DNA of 64,000 nucleotides from Chitinophaga silvisoli (GCF_003412465.1 NZ_QTJV01000012.1:186001-250000), one strand, 5' to 3'; counted from the first letter of the stretch, positions 44,583 to 54,470 are shown. Made by a program: numbers and translations. Notes: generated by a model not told the origin, from the letters alone.

Positions 44583-47267
44583 ATGCATCCACGTTTTTAC
44601 AGGCTGGCTGCCATTGGCCTGCTCCTTTGCGCCTTTAAGGCTACTGCACAAACACCTGTATGGCCTTCTATAAAGAAGGAAACAAAACCATGGACCCGCT
44701 GGTGGTGGATGGGAAGCGCTGTAGATAGCGTGGGATTGACCAATGCACTGAATACCTACAATGAAGTAGGCTTCGGGGGTGTTGAAATAGCGCCTATCTA
44801 TGGGGCGAAAGGGTTTGAGTCAAAGTATGTGGACTTTTTGTCCCCGCAATGGATGCATTTATTAGATATTACGACCACACAGGCATCCCGTTTACATATG
44901 GGCGTAGACCTTACCACGGGTACCGGCTGGCCTTTTGGCGGGCCACAGATCGATCTGTCGCATGCTGCAGCAAAGATGGAGGTGAAGGTATTGCGGCAAT
45001 ATATAGACCTGGCGCTGCCTGAAAAAATCGATACGACGATTGGTACCCTGCAGGCATTGGTAGCTTATAAGGGCCTGACACCGGAGCCTATACTGGATAA
45101 GGTGAAGGATGGCACCCTGCATTGGGAGCATCCTGCCGGAAATATAAGTGTGTATGCATTGTATAGCAGTCATACGAAGCAAAAGGTAAAGCGGGCGGCA
45201 CCGGGTGGTGAGGGCTATACCCTGGATCATCTGTCCCGCGAGGCTGTTCAGGTTTACCTGCATCGTTTTGACACGGCTTTCAGGGGGAAAGTGCCTGCTA
45301 TCAGGGCATTTTATAATGATAGTTACGAGGTGTATGGGGCCGACTGGACTCCGGCCTTTTTGCCGGAGTTTAAGCGCAGACGGGGCTATGATCTCACCCA
45401 ATTTATCAGGGAGTTTAGTTCCGGAAGAATTTCAGATACAATTGCCCGTGTAAAATCCGATTACAGGGAGACCATGGCGGAGTTGCTGCTGGACAATTTT
45501 ACAAAACCATGGACGCAGTGGGCGCATGATTATCATCGTCTTACTAAAAACCAGGCTCATGGCTCGCCAGGGAACCTGATTGATTTATATGCAACGGTGG
45601 ATATCCCTGAATGTGAGACCTTTGGATCTACGTATTTTCCTATACCAGGACTGCGCAGGGATAGTGCGGATATCAGGAATGTGAGTCCGGATCCGATCAT
45701 GATGCAATTTGCCACTTCAGCGGGGCATATAGCGGGGCATCCGCTCATTTCGAGCGAGACGTTTACATGGCTGACAGAGCATTTTAAAACATCTTTATCA
45801 CAGTGTAAACCGGAGGTGGAGCAGGCATTCCTGGCGGGGGTAAATCATGTGTTTTATCATGGTACGACTTATTCACCGAAGGAAGTGCCATTTCCCGGAT
45901 GGTTGTTTTACGCATCAGTGAATTTTGTGCCGGCAAATAGCTGGTGGTCGCATTTACCAGGGTTGAACGAATACATTACGCGGGTGCAGTCTGTTTTGCA
46001 GGCGGGTAAGCCTGATAATGATCTGATGGTTTACTGGCCGGTTTATGATACCTGGCATGATGCGGAGGGAATGGAAATGCCATTGTCTGTGCATCACATA
46101 GATAAGTGGTTGTATCCAACAGCGTTTTATAAGCAGGTAATGGGATTGCAGCGGGCAGGATTTACGCTGGATTTTGTGTCGGATAACTGGATTGGAAAGA
46201 CATCGGGCTACAAGGCATTGATTATCCCCAAGGCGCACCTGATGCCGATAGCTACCCTGCAAAAGGTTATTGCGCTTGCGCGAAGTGGGACGACGGTGAT
46301 CTTTGAGGCATTGCCTGAGGATGTGCCGGGAATGAATGACCTGGATGCTAAGAGAAAGGAGTTTCAATCGCTGCTGGGAACTTTGAGAGGGGAGAAAAAT
46401 ATCATCATTACTGCGGATGTGCAGGGTGCCTTGCATCAGGTTGGGGTGCGGCGGGAAGCATTGACAGATGCTGGATTGAAGTTCATCCGCCGGAAAGATG
46501 GGAAGGATACCTGGTATTATCTGGTGAATCATACGGCGGGGAAAATTGCCAGTTTGATTCCTGTAAATCATCGTTTATCCCGTGTGTTTATACTGGATCC
46601 ATTGCGGGGAGATAGCGGGCTGGCGGAGATCGCGCAAACTGATAGTACTACGCTGGTGAAAGTGGAGCTGGCAGCGGGAGAGTCTGTCATTCTAAAAACA
46701 ATAGCTGATGCACCCAAAAATGAAAAGAATGGTTTTCCTGATTGGGTATATTTGAATAAAGCGGAGACACCGATTGTGTTGCAAGGCCCCTGGCAATTAG
46801 CATTCAAAGATGGTGGACCATTTATCCCCGCTGCTGTAAGACTGGATAGTTTAGTGGATTGGACGACATTGCCTGATACAACCCTGCGTTCTTTTTCAGG
46901 GAAAGGAGTGTATACTGGCAGTTTCCGCTTATCTGCGAAGAAAGCGAAAGAATATTTGCTGCAATTTGATCAGGTGCATGAGAGTGCCCATATATGGATC
47001 AATGGTAAGGATGCCGGGATTGTGTGGAGTATTCCATATACATTAAGGATAGGGAAGTACCTGCGTGCAGGAAGAAATGAGATCCGTATTGAAGTGGCAA
47101 ACCTGATGGCGAATCATATCAGGTATATGGACCAGCACCACATACCCTGGCGGCAGTATCATGAAATTAATTTTGTGAATATAAATTATAAGGATTTTGA
47201 TGCGGCTGGTTGGAAGGTACAGGCTTCGGGCCTGCTGGGAAAGGTAAGCATTACGCCATATAATTAA
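44583..47267 (+). CDS. Secreted alpha-L-rhamnosidase-like enzyme, GH106 type
   Basis: ATG 44583 starts the signal peptide (RLAAIGLLLCAFKATAQ). The protein has 894 residues with the family opening TRWWWMGSAVDSVGLTNALN and GFGGVEIAPIYG, a long TIM-barrel catalytic part, and C-terminal jelly-roll segments (YLLQFDQVHESAHIWINGKD). GH106 enzymes remove alpha-rhamnose. Closely coupled to the sulfatase upstream. Codons in the middle and end of the gene are noticeably G-rich. The exact family number is from overall pattern, not from catalytic residues I could place. Confidence 0.83.
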   Translation: MHPRFYRLAAIGLLLCAFKATAQTPVWPSIKKETKPWTRWWWMGSAVDSVGLTNALNTYNEVGFGGVEIAPIYGAKGFESKYVDFLSPQWMHLLDITTTQASRLHMGVDLTTGTGWPFGGPQIDLSHAAAKMEVKVLRQYIDLALPEKIDTTIGTLQALVAYKGLTPEPILDKVKDGTLHWEHPAGNISVYALYSSHTKQKVKRAAPGGEGYTLDHLSREAVQVYLHRFDTAFRGKVPAIRAFYNDSYEVYGADWTPAFLPEFKRRRGYDLTQFIREFSSGRISDTIARVKSDYRETMAELLLDNFTKPWTQWAHDYHRLTKNQAHGSPGNLIDLYATVDIPECETFGSTYFPIPGLRRDSADIRNVSPDPIMMQFATSAGHIAGHPLISSETFTWLTEHFKTSLSQCKPEVEQAFLAGVNHVFYHGTTYSPKEVPFPGWLFYASVNFVPANSWWSHLPGLNEYITRVQSVLQAGKPDNDLMVYWPVYDTWHDAEGMEMPLSVHHIDKWLYPTAFYKQVMGLQRAGFTLDFVSDNWIGKTSGYKALIIPKAHLMPIATLQKVIALARSGTTVIFEALPEDVPGMNDLDAKRKEFQSLLGTLRGEKNIIITADVQGALHQVGVRREALTDAGLKFIRRKDGKDTWYYLVNHTAGKIASLIPVNHRLSRVFILDPLRGDSGLAEIAQTDSTTLVKVELAAGESVILKTIADAPKNEKNGFPDWVYLNKAETPIVLQGPWQLAFKDGGPFIPAAVRLDSLVDWTTLPDTTLRSFSGKGVYTGSFRLSAKKAKEYLLQFDQVHESAHIWINGKDAGIVWSIPYTLRIGKYLRAGRNEIRIEVANLMANHIRYMDQHHIPWRQYHEINFVNINYKDFDAAGWKVQASGLLGKVSITPYN

Positions 47268-47312
47268 TGGCAGGGCATAGCGGCCTAAATCCTTGCGAGC
47301 CGGGTTCCGCGC

Positions 47313-47415
47313 TTGTATCAAAAGGAATTGACGGCGTTTGGCATTCAATAAAAAGAATTTCTCTTCCATCAGGGATCCGGGTTACATCCCGGAAACTTTA
47401 CTTTTGATACATCTT
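47313..47415 (+). repeat. Structured inverted-repeat element, copy C (degenerate)
   Basis: The left arm TTGTATCAAAAG and right arm CTTTTGATACA are recognisable, with the inner segments GGCATTCA, CCATCAGG and CCGG-type hairpin as in copy D. The A/T flanks and the AGAGG end of the left arm are lost. It lies 46 bases after the GH106 gene and upstream of hen1. Confidence 0.72.
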
Positions 47416-47484
47416 TATTTTTACCTGCGCAGATACCCTTCACACATACTTCTGAAATTTGCCAGTATAATTTATATTGCAAAT

Positions 47485-48843
47485 ATGTTATTGACTATCA
47501 CAAACTCACGCTACCCCGCTACCGACCTGAGTTTCTTACTGCACAAACACCCCGCTAAAGTACAATCTGTAGAGGTGATGAACGGTAAAGCCCATGTCTT
47601 CTACCCCGAGGCAGGCGATGAAAAATGTACCTGCGCAATATTGCTGGATATGGATCCTGTTGGGCTGGTCAGGAACAGTGATGCCAACTCCTTTGCATTG
47701 GACCAATACGTCAACGATCGCCCTTACGTGGCTTCCTCATTTATGAGCAGCGCCATTTCAAAGGGCTTTAGTTCCGCATTGAATGGAAATTGTAAAGAAA
47801 AGCCGGAACTGGTGAGCATCCCGCTTCAACTGGAAGTACAAATTTCCGTTCTCTCCATCAGGGGCGGTGAAGAACTTCTGCAGCAACTTTTTCAGCCACT
47901 GGGCTACGAAATCATTGCTATCCGGCACCCCCTGGACCCGCATTTCCCCGAATGGGGCAATAGCCGGTACTTTACAGTTACCCTGAAGAATGAAATTACT
48001 TTACAGGCATTGCTTTCTCATCTATATGTATTGATCCCGGTCATGGACAATGAAAAACATTACTGGGTAAACGAAGAAGAAGTCACAAAGCTCATGAATA
48101 AAGGGAAAGGCTGGCTGGAAAACCATCCTTCCCGGGAAATAATAGTGCGCAGATACCTGCGTCATCAGCGTAAACTTTCTGATAATGCGTTGGCGGCAAT
48201 GACTGTATCGGAGGATGCTCCTTTACCTGAAAAGGCAGCCAGGCAAAAGCTCCATGATGTAAGGTTACAGGCAGTCAGTGATGAAATTGCCCGCCTGAAT
48301 GTTACCTCAGTCATTGACCTGGGCTGTGGAGAAGGCCGCCTTATCAAACTCCTGCTTGAAAATAAACAATTACAGCGGATCACGGGTATGGACGTTTCGT
48401 CTCACAGTCTTGAAGTGGCTGCCAGTAGACTCAAACTGGACAAAATGATAGAAAGTCAGCGTAAACGGATCCAGCTTATACAGGGTTCACTGACTTACAA
48501 AGACAGGCGTTTGCATGGCTATGATGTAGCTGCGATGGTAGAAGTAATAGAGCACCTTGACGAGGACCGGCTGCTGGCCATGGAGAAAAACCTATTCAAT
48601 GAAATACAGCCCAATACAGTGGTGCTGACAACACCTAACAAAGACTGGAACCTGACTTTTACAACAGATGAAAATATGCTGCGGCATTCTGATCACAGGT
48701 TTGAATGGAGCCGTGCAGCATTTAATGCATGGTGTGAGCATATCAGAGACGTGTATAAATATACTTATGAAATAAAGCCACTGGGTGAGGAGATCGAAGC
48801 AGTAGGCGCACCCAGCCAGATGGCTGTTTTCTCAAAACAATAA
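47485..48843 (+). CDS. hen1: RNA 3'-terminal ribose 2'-O-methyltransferase Hen1
   Basis: ATG 47485 (MLLTITNSRYPATDLSFLLH) matches the bacterial Hen1 start. The N-terminal Hen1-specific domain (about 1-240) activates the Pnkp ligase. The C-terminal methyltransferase has the SAM loop VIDLGCGEGRL near 278 and the metal site EVIEHLDEDRL with the later His in HSDHRFEW. It adds a 2'-O-methyl at the 3' end of a broken RNA so that the repaired site resists the same nuclease. The pnkp gene follows after 6 bases; the two proteins form the known Pnkp/Hen1 RNA-repair complex. Confidence 0.95.
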   Translation: MLLTITNSRYPATDLSFLLHKHPAKVQSVEVMNGKAHVFYPEAGDEKCTCAILLDMDPVGLVRNSDANSFALDQYVNDRPYVASSFMSSAISKGFSSALNGNCKEKPELVSIPLQLEVQISVLSIRGGEELLQQLFQPLGYEIIAIRHPLDPHFPEWGNSRYFTVTLKNEITLQALLSHLYVLIPVMDNEKHYWVNEEEVTKLMNKGKGWLENHPSREIIVRRYLRHQRKLSDNALAAMTVSEDAPLPEKAARQKLHDVRLQAVSDEIARLNVTSVIDLGCGEGRLIKLLLENKQLQRITGMDVSSHSLEVAASRLKLDKMIESQRKRIQLIQGSLTYKDRRLHGYDVAAMVEVIEHLDEDRLLAMEKNLFNEIQPNTVVLTTPNKDWNLTFTTDENMLRHSDHRFEWSRAAFNAWCEHIRDVYKYTYEIKPLGEEIEAVGAPSQMAVFSKQ

Positions 48844-48849
48844 AGCATT

Positions 48850-51393
48850 ATGACATTAAATTTTCCGGAACTTTCCCTGGTAGTATTAGTCGGCGCATCA
48901 GGATCAGGGAAGAGTACCTTTGCAAAGAAATGGTTCAGGCCTTCAGAGATCGTCAGCAGTGACGCAATTCGTCTGATGCTGAGCAACGATGAAAATACCC
49001 CTGGCATCTCAGAGGATGCATTTGAACTTTTGCACCTCATAATCGCCAAAAGGCTGAAGAGAGGCTTGCTCACGGTAGTAGATGCGACCAATGTAAATTC
49101 ACAATACAGGAAGCAACTGGTGGCGCTGGCACGGGAATACCATGTATTGCCGGTGGCGATCATTATGAATATGTCTGACAGGGTATGTCAGGACAGGAAT
49201 AAAACACGTACTGACAGGGTCCTGGCCCCCCGCGTGATCAAAGGCCAGATGGCTACTTTGAAAAGTGGGATCCACAAGATCAGGGAGGAAGGATTCAGGA
49301 GGCATTTTGAGTTCCGTACACCGGAGGCGGTGGAGGATATTACTGAAATTATCAGGGAACCGCTCTTCAATGATCTGAAGCATGAAGAAGGGCCTTTTGA
49401 TATCATTGGCGATGTACATGGTTGTTATGATGAATTGTGTACGCTGCTCACGACCCTGGGTCATACAGTAGATAAAGCGGCGCAGCGTATCACGGCTACG
49501 AATGGCAGAAAGCTGATATTCCTTGGTGACCTGGTAGATAGAGGGCCTGCTTCACCGGCGGTATTGAAACTGGTGATGCGGGCGACCGAAGAGAAGCTGG
49601 CGCTGTGTGTGCCAGGTAACCATGACAACAAATTGCTCAAGTACCTGACAGGAAGAAATGTATTGTTGCAGCATGGTCTGAAACAAACTGTAGAACAGTT
49701 GGAAGGTACCGACCTTGAGTGGATAGAGTCGCTGAAAAAGTGGCTGGATGGACTGGTGAGCCATTATGTACTGGATCATGGTAACCTTGTAGTGGCACAT
49801 GCGGGTCTGAAGGAAAGCATGCAGGGCAGGGGCTCCGGAGCAGTGAGAGAATTCTGCCTGTATGGTGAAACTACCGGTGAAACCGATGAATTCGGGTTAC
49901 CTGTGCGTTACAACTGGGCAGCTAATTACAATGGAAAAGCAGCGGTGATCTATGGTCATACGCCGGTAGTACGTCCTGAATGGTTTAATAATACGATTGA
50001 TATAGATACGGGATGCGTGTTTGGCGGTAGTCTGACAGCCTTACGTTATCCTGAAAGGGAATTGGTGAGTGTACCTGCATTGCAGGAATATGCAGTGCCG
50101 GCAAGGCCTATCAGGGAATCAATGAATGAACTGAGTTTACAGCAGGAACATGATAATGTGCTGGATATAAATGATGTAATTGGAAAGCAACTGATAGAGA
50201 CACGCCTGATGAAGAGGATTGGCATCAGGGAAGGGAATGCGGCATCAGCGCTGGAAATAATGAGTCGCTGGGGCGTAAATCCCAAATGGCTGATTTACCT
50301 GCCACCTACTATGTCTCCAACTGCTACCAGTGCATTGCCTGATTACCTGGAGCATCCTGCGGAAGCCTTTAAATATTTTAAAGGTGAAGGCGTGAAGAAG
50401 GTTGTTTGTGAGGAAAAGCATATGGGCTCCAGGGCGGTGGTAATCGTGTGTAAGAATAGTGAGGTAGTGAGAAAGCGTTTTGGCATCCAGGAAGAGAGTA
50501 TCGGGATAATCTATACCCGCACCGGTCGTGTATTCTTTGATGATGAATCAATAGAACAGGGATTCCTGAAAAAGATCGCGGATGTAATAACAGAACGTGG
50601 TGGCTGGGAAACCTATGACACGGACTGGTTTTGTTTAGATTGTGAGTTGATGCCATGGAACCTGAAGGCACAGCAGTTGCTCCGTAACCAGTATGGTGCA
50701 ACGGGTGCTGCGGGCAGGTATGCAATGCAGGGAGCGATAGCAAGCCTGGAGCAGGCGGCAACAAATCCGGCGGCCTTGCCTTTGCTGAGAGAGTATAGAG
50801 AGAGGGCGGCCATGGTAGACCAGTTTACGACAGCTTACAGGCAGTACTGCTGGGAAGTGAGGGGAATGGAAGATTACCAGCTGGCACCGTTTCATTTGCT
50901 GGCAACGGAAGGGAAGACGTATTTTGATAAGGATCATGAGTGGCATATGGAGCAGCTGGCGGTGTTTGCGGGCGGAGAAGGGAATCCTGTTATAGCGACT
51001 AAATATCAGGTGGTGGACCTGGAAGATGAGGCAGGTGTGTTAGCGGCTACTGAGTGGTGGCATGCTATGACGAATAATGGAGGAGAAGGGATGGTAGTGA
51101 AGCCGTATGACTTTATAACGATGAATGAGAAGTTCTTTGTGCAGCCGGCAGTGAAGGTGAGAGGGAAGGAGTATTTGAGGATTATTTACGGGCCGGAGTA
51201 TACGTTGGAGAGGAATTTGGTGAGGTTGAAGGAGAGGGGATTGAGTACGAAGCGGATCATGGCGCAGAAGGAGTTTGCGTTAGGAGTGGAGGCGCTGGAG
51301 CGATTTGTAGGGAAGGTGCCCTTGAGTAAGGTGCATCAGTGTGTGTTTGGCGTGTTGGCGATGGAGAGTGAGGCGGTGGATCCGAGGTTGTAG
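48850..51393 (+). CDS. pnkp: Polynucleotide kinase-phosphatase-ligase Pnkp
   Basis: The 847-residue protein has three modules. The N-terminal 5' kinase has P-loop GASGSGKST at 15-23. The central calcineurin-like 2',3' phosphatase has GDVHGCYDE near 188, GDLVDRG and GNHDN. The C-terminal adenylyltransferase/ligase has the nucleotidyl Lys523 in CEEKHMGS. It heals and seals broken RNA ends, typically tRNAs cut by toxins, and its ligase needs Hen1. It directly follows hen1. The 3' 200 bases have G-rich codons. An ADP-ribosylglycohydrolase gene lies 89 bases downstream. Confidence 0.96.
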   Translation: MTLNFPELSLVVLVGASGSGKSTFAKKWFRPSEIVSSDAIRLMLSNDENTPGISEDAFELLHLIIAKRLKRGLLTVVDATNVNSQYRKQLVALAREYHVLPVAIIMNMSDRVCQDRNKTRTDRVLAPRVIKGQMATLKSGIHKIREEGFRRHFEFRTPEAVEDITEIIREPLFNDLKHEEGPFDIIGDVHGCYDELCTLLTTLGHTVDKAAQRITATNGRKLIFLGDLVDRGPASPAVLKLVMRATEEKLALCVPGNHDNKLLKYLTGRNVLLQHGLKQTVEQLEGTDLEWIESLKKWLDGLVSHYVLDHGNLVVAHAGLKESMQGRGSGAVREFCLYGETTGETDEFGLPVRYNWAANYNGKAAVIYGHTPVVRPEWFNNTIDIDTGCVFGGSLTALRYPERELVSVPALQEYAVPARPIRESMNELSLQQEHDNVLDINDVIGKQLIETRLMKRIGIREGNAASALEIMSRWGVNPKWLIYLPPTMSPTATSALPDYLEHPAEAFKYFKGEGVKKVVCEEKHMGSRAVVIVCKNSEVVRKRFGIQEESIGIIYTRTGRVFFDDESIEQGFLKKIADVITERGGWETYDTDWFCLDCELMPWNLKAQQLLRNQYGATGAAGRYAMQGAIASLEQAATNPAALPLLREYRERAAMVDQFTTAYRQYCWEVRGMEDYQLAPFHLLATEGKTYFDKDHEWHMEQLAVFAGGEGNPVIATKYQVVDLEDEAGVLAATEWWHAMTNNGGEGMVVKPYDFITMNEKFFVQPAVKVRGKEYLRIIYGPEYTLERNLVRLKERGLSTKRIMAQKEFALGVEALERFVGKVPLSKVHQCVFGVLAMESEAVDPRL

Positions 51394-51482
51394 AATGATG
51401 CTGTTGTTTGTTCGATTGTGAGGTGTGATGATGAAAAAGTAAGAACCTGCTGAAATTGCAAACCTGAGATTATAAACTAACA

Positions 51483-52343
51483 ATGCAGATAACAGATCGA
51501 TTTAAAGGCTGTATTATCGGTGGGGCCATCGGCGATGCCTGGGGAAGTGCCTGGGAGTTTGATCAACAGAAAGATGATAAGGCAACCTGGTACTGGGGTA
51601 AAAAGCCCGAACCCGATCGCAGTTGGAAATTGACGGATGATACACAACTTACACTGGCAACGTGTGAGATATTAGGGATGCACAGGAAAATTGAGCCTGC
51701 CAGACTGGCGGCTCATTTTCTATTGTATTATAAGGAGGGACGATTGAATGGAGTGGGAGCAAGTACATTGAAGGCGCTCCGGGATTTGGAAGCTGGGATA
51801 CCCTGGCAATACGCAGGTCGTGGTGGGGAGTATGCTGCTGGTAATGGTGCAGCCATGCGGATAGCACCTTTGGCGTTTTGTGACATAAGCAGGGAAGGCA
51901 TTTTTGACGTTTGCAGAATTACGCATCAGCACACGGAAGCTTATGCAGGGGCATTGGGAGTGGTATTGGCTATTCGGGCTATCATAGAAGGGAAAGATGT
52001 ATGGGAAGTGCTTATTGACCAGTTGCCGGATACCATGGTGCGTGACAGGATTGTAGCAATAAGGGAATGTAGAGATATTAGAACTGCAGCTGTGTTAGGA
52101 TGTAATGGGTATGTAGTGAATTCGGTGCCATTCGCCATTTTTGCGGCTACGCGGGAAGGAGCAGTAGAACAGATGTATGCGGAAATAATAGCTGCGGGTG
52201 GAGACACAGATACTAATGCATCAATCGCAGGCCAGATCAAGGGAGCGGAAATCGGGATTAATGCCATACCTCAAGGATTGCAGGAAAAACTTAAAAAATT
52301 GAAGGAGTATGAGTGGATGCAGCAGATTATTGAGTCTTTTTAA
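51483..52343 (+). CDS. ADP-ribosylglycohydrolase family protein (DraG-like)
   Basis: The 286-residue all-helical protein carries the metal-binding motifs of the family: FKGCIIGGAIGDAWG at the N-terminus, TDDTQLTL (Asp52, Asp53, Thr54) and GGDTDTNASIAGQ near 238-250. Such enzymes hydrolyse ADP-ribose from proteins or from nucleic-acid ends. It follows the RNA-repair pair on the same strand by 89 bases, which suggests removal of ADP-ribose from damaged RNA or repair proteins; this link is inference. Confidence 0.9.
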   Translation: MQITDRFKGCIIGGAIGDAWGSAWEFDQQKDDKATWYWGKKPEPDRSWKLTDDTQLTLATCEILGMHRKIEPARLAAHFLLYYKEGRLNGVGASTLKALRDLEAGIPWQYAGRGGEYAAGNGAAMRIAPLAFCDISREGIFDVCRITHQHTEAYAGALGVVLAIRAIIEGKDVWEVLIDQLPDTMVRDRIVAIRECRDIRTAAVLGCNGYVVNSVPFAIFAATREGAVEQMYAEIIAAGGDTDTNASIAGQIKGAEIGINAIPQGLQEKLKKLKEYEWMQQIIESF

Positions 52344-52438
52344 ATTAAGAAACCCCAATTTTTATCCGCTTCAAACCTTACCAGGTTAAAATAATCTCAA
52401 TTGTGATTCATTCTGTTTGAATTTCGTAACTTCGCCTT

Positions 52439-53341
52439 ATGACAAACAGGGAATCTCTCGAAGAATTTTACCAACATAAATTTAACTGGCTGCCTGATAA
52501 CCTGAAACAGGATATCGGGCATTTTAACGTGTTTAGAATCGAAGACACTTTAAACCCCGGTGGTACCCCTATCCACTATGCCCGCCGCGATTTTTACAAG
52601 ATCAGCCTGGTCAGGGGCCGCACTGTCTATCATTATGCCGATAAAAGTATTGAAGCAGACGGGACTGCCCTCATGTTCTTCAACCCCAATGTACCTTACA
52701 CTTATGAGTCTTTAAAAGATGACCGGTCCGGCTACTTCTGTATCTTCAAAGAATCCTTCTTTACCGAATCATTGAGAACCAACATCAATGAATTGCCTAT
52801 GTTTGCCACCGGCAGTAAACCCGCCTACATGCTGAATAAAACCCAGGATAAGCATGTCAGTGCCATCTTTAAAAAGATGCTGGAGGAAATCAACTCCGAC
52901 TATAAATTTAAATATGACCTGCTGCGAAACTATGTGACAGAGATGATCCACTATGCACTGAAAATGCAGCCCTCAGAAATGCTGTACCAGCATACAGACG
53001 CTAATGCACGTATTACAGCCATTTTCACAGAATTATTGGAAAGACAATTCCCTATCGAAACACCCCACCAGCGTTTTACAATGCGCTCAGCCAGGGATTT
53101 TGCCGATAAGCTGGCAGTACATGTCAATCACCTGAACAGGGCCATCCGGGAGACTACCGGCAAGACCACCACAGATCATATTGCCGAGCGATTATTAGGA
53201 GAAGCAAAGGCCTTGCTGAAGCATACCAACTGGAATATTGCAGAGATCAGTTATAGTCTTGGCTTTGAAGAGCCGGCACATTTTAATAATTTCTTTAAGA
53301 AGCATACAAGTAGTACGCCTTCGTCTTATCGGGTGGTGTAA
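52439..53341 (+). CDS. AraC family transcriptional regulator
   Basis: The N-terminal cupin-like sensing domain (about 1-175) is followed by two HTH motifs in the C-terminal 100 residues: ARDFADKLAVHVNHLNRAIRETTG and NIAEISYSLGFEEPAHFNNF with the AraC end KKHTSSTPSSYR. It is a DNA-binding activator or repressor with an unknown ligand. The gene ends inside the first unit of a tandem array (53331-53481), and an SDR gene follows, the usual partner of this regulator type in Bacteroidota. Confidence 0.92.
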   Translation: MTNRESLEEFYQHKFNWLPDNLKQDIGHFNVFRIEDTLNPGGTPIHYARRDFYKISLVRGRTVYHYADKSIEADGTALMFFNPNVPYTYESLKDDRSGYFCIFKESFFTESLRTNINELPMFATGSKPAYMLNKTQDKHVSAIFKKMLEEINSDYKFKYDLLRNYVTEMIHYALKMQPSEMLYQHTDANARITAIFTELLERQFPIETPHQRFTMRSARDFADKLAVHVNHLNRAIRETTGKTTTDHIAERLLGEAKALLKHTNWNIAEISYSLGFEEPAHFNNFFKKHTSSTPSSYRVV

Positions 53342-53481
53342 TGCGTATATTTCAGAGGTGTAATGGATCTTTTTTCAGATGGTGTAATGTATATATCAAG
53401 TCGTGTAATTGATATATTTCAGGTGGTGTAATGGATATTTCACTTCGTGTAATGGATATTTCGGGTGGTGTATAGATATAT
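53331..53481. repeat. Seven-unit tandem array, 21-24 base period
   Basis: Units share GTGTAATGGATATTTC (with variation) and begin at GTGTAA positions 53336, 53358, 53382, 53403, 53426, 53447 and 53468. The first unit contains the AraC stop codon. A spacing near two helical turns would place sites on one DNA face, as for a regulator array upstream of the SDR gene at 53637. The remaining bases to 53636 hold no gene. Confidence 0.85.
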
Positions 53482-53636
53482 CTTATAATAACTGTATTGT
53501 AAAATATTTGCCCCTTGTTTAGGTATAAAATGCCTCTCATCTCCCTTTGTTTGAATTTTGCAATCAATGGTTTGAACCTTGTAATAAGTCACATCCCGCA
53601 GCAACCTAATTTTGTCCTATCAAAACAAGCAAAGAT

Positions 53637-54470
53637 ATGGACAACAAAAAGACCTGGTTTGTAACGGGGGCCTCCAAAGGGCTGGGCCTCACCCTGGTGA
53701 AGCATTTGCTTGCTGCCGGCTATGCTGTGGCAGCCACTTCCCGCAACGCTGCGGCATTAACTGAAGCCGTAGGCAATGACAACACAAACTTCCTCCCACT
53801 ACAGGTAGACCTCGCTGACGACAAAAGTGTAGCGCAGGCCATTCAATCCACTGTAGACAAATTCGGACGTATAGATGTCGCTGTAAATAATGCCGGCTAC
53901 GGTATCGGTGGTGGAATAGAAGAACTCTCTGATGCCGCTACCCGCATCAGCTTTGATATCAATGTATTTGGCACATTGAATGTAATCAGGCATGTATTGC
54001 CCTTTATGCGCGGGCAGAGGAGTGGGCATATCATCAATATTTCCTCTATCGCAGGTATTTCAGGAAATACAGGCTGGTCGGTTTATGCAGCTGCTAAGTA
54101 TGCCGTGACCGGACTAACGGATGTATTGGCACAGGATGTAAAAGAGTTTGGTATCAATGTCACTTTAATTGCTCCTGGTGCTTTCAGAACCAGTTTCCTC
54201 ACTGCTGATTCGTTGGTATTAACAGACACGCCGATTGCTGATTATACAGCTATCAGGGCTTCGCATGCAAAATATGCAAATATGGACGGAGTGCAGCAGG
54301 GAGATCCTGACAAAGCAGCCAAAGCGATGATTGAATTAGTGAATATGGCGGAACCACCATTGTATCTCCTGCTGGGTAGTGATGCTTATCAACGTGCTTT
54401 AAATAAACTGGATCAATTGGGTACAGCTTTTAAAGCAACTGAGACCCTGACAAAGTCCACTGATTATTAA
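53637..54470 (+). CDS. SDR family oxidoreductase (first)
   Basis: The 277-residue classical short-chain dehydrogenase has NADP(H)-binding TGASKGLG at residues 9-16, NNAG near 86, the catalytic Ser in INISSIAG and YAAAK with catalytic Tyr/Lys near 150. It is of the group that reduces small carbonyls or epimerises sugars; the substrate is unknown. It is clearly related to the SDR gene at 54761 and may be its duplicate. Two stop codons in the same frame separate it from the 15-base tandem array. Confidence 0.93.
   Translation: MDNKKTWFVTGASKGLGLTLVKHLLAAGYAVAATSRNAAALTEAVGNDNTNFLPLQVDLADDKSVAQAIQSTVDKFGRIDVAVNNAGYGIGGGIEELSDAATRISFDINVFGTLNVIRHVLPFMRGQRSGHIINISSIAGISGNTGWSVYAAAKYAVTGLTDVLAQDVKEFGINVTLIAPGAFRTSFLTADSLVLTDTPIADYTAIRASHAKYANMDGVQQGDPDKAAKAMIELVNMAEPPLYLLLGSDAYQRALNKLDQLGTAFKATETLTKSTDY

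Noticed and set aside
53352..53567. 71-codon minus-strand frame with PPEISIT-type repeats
   Set aside because: It is the reverse reading of the tandem array after the AraC gene; no independent evidence of coding.
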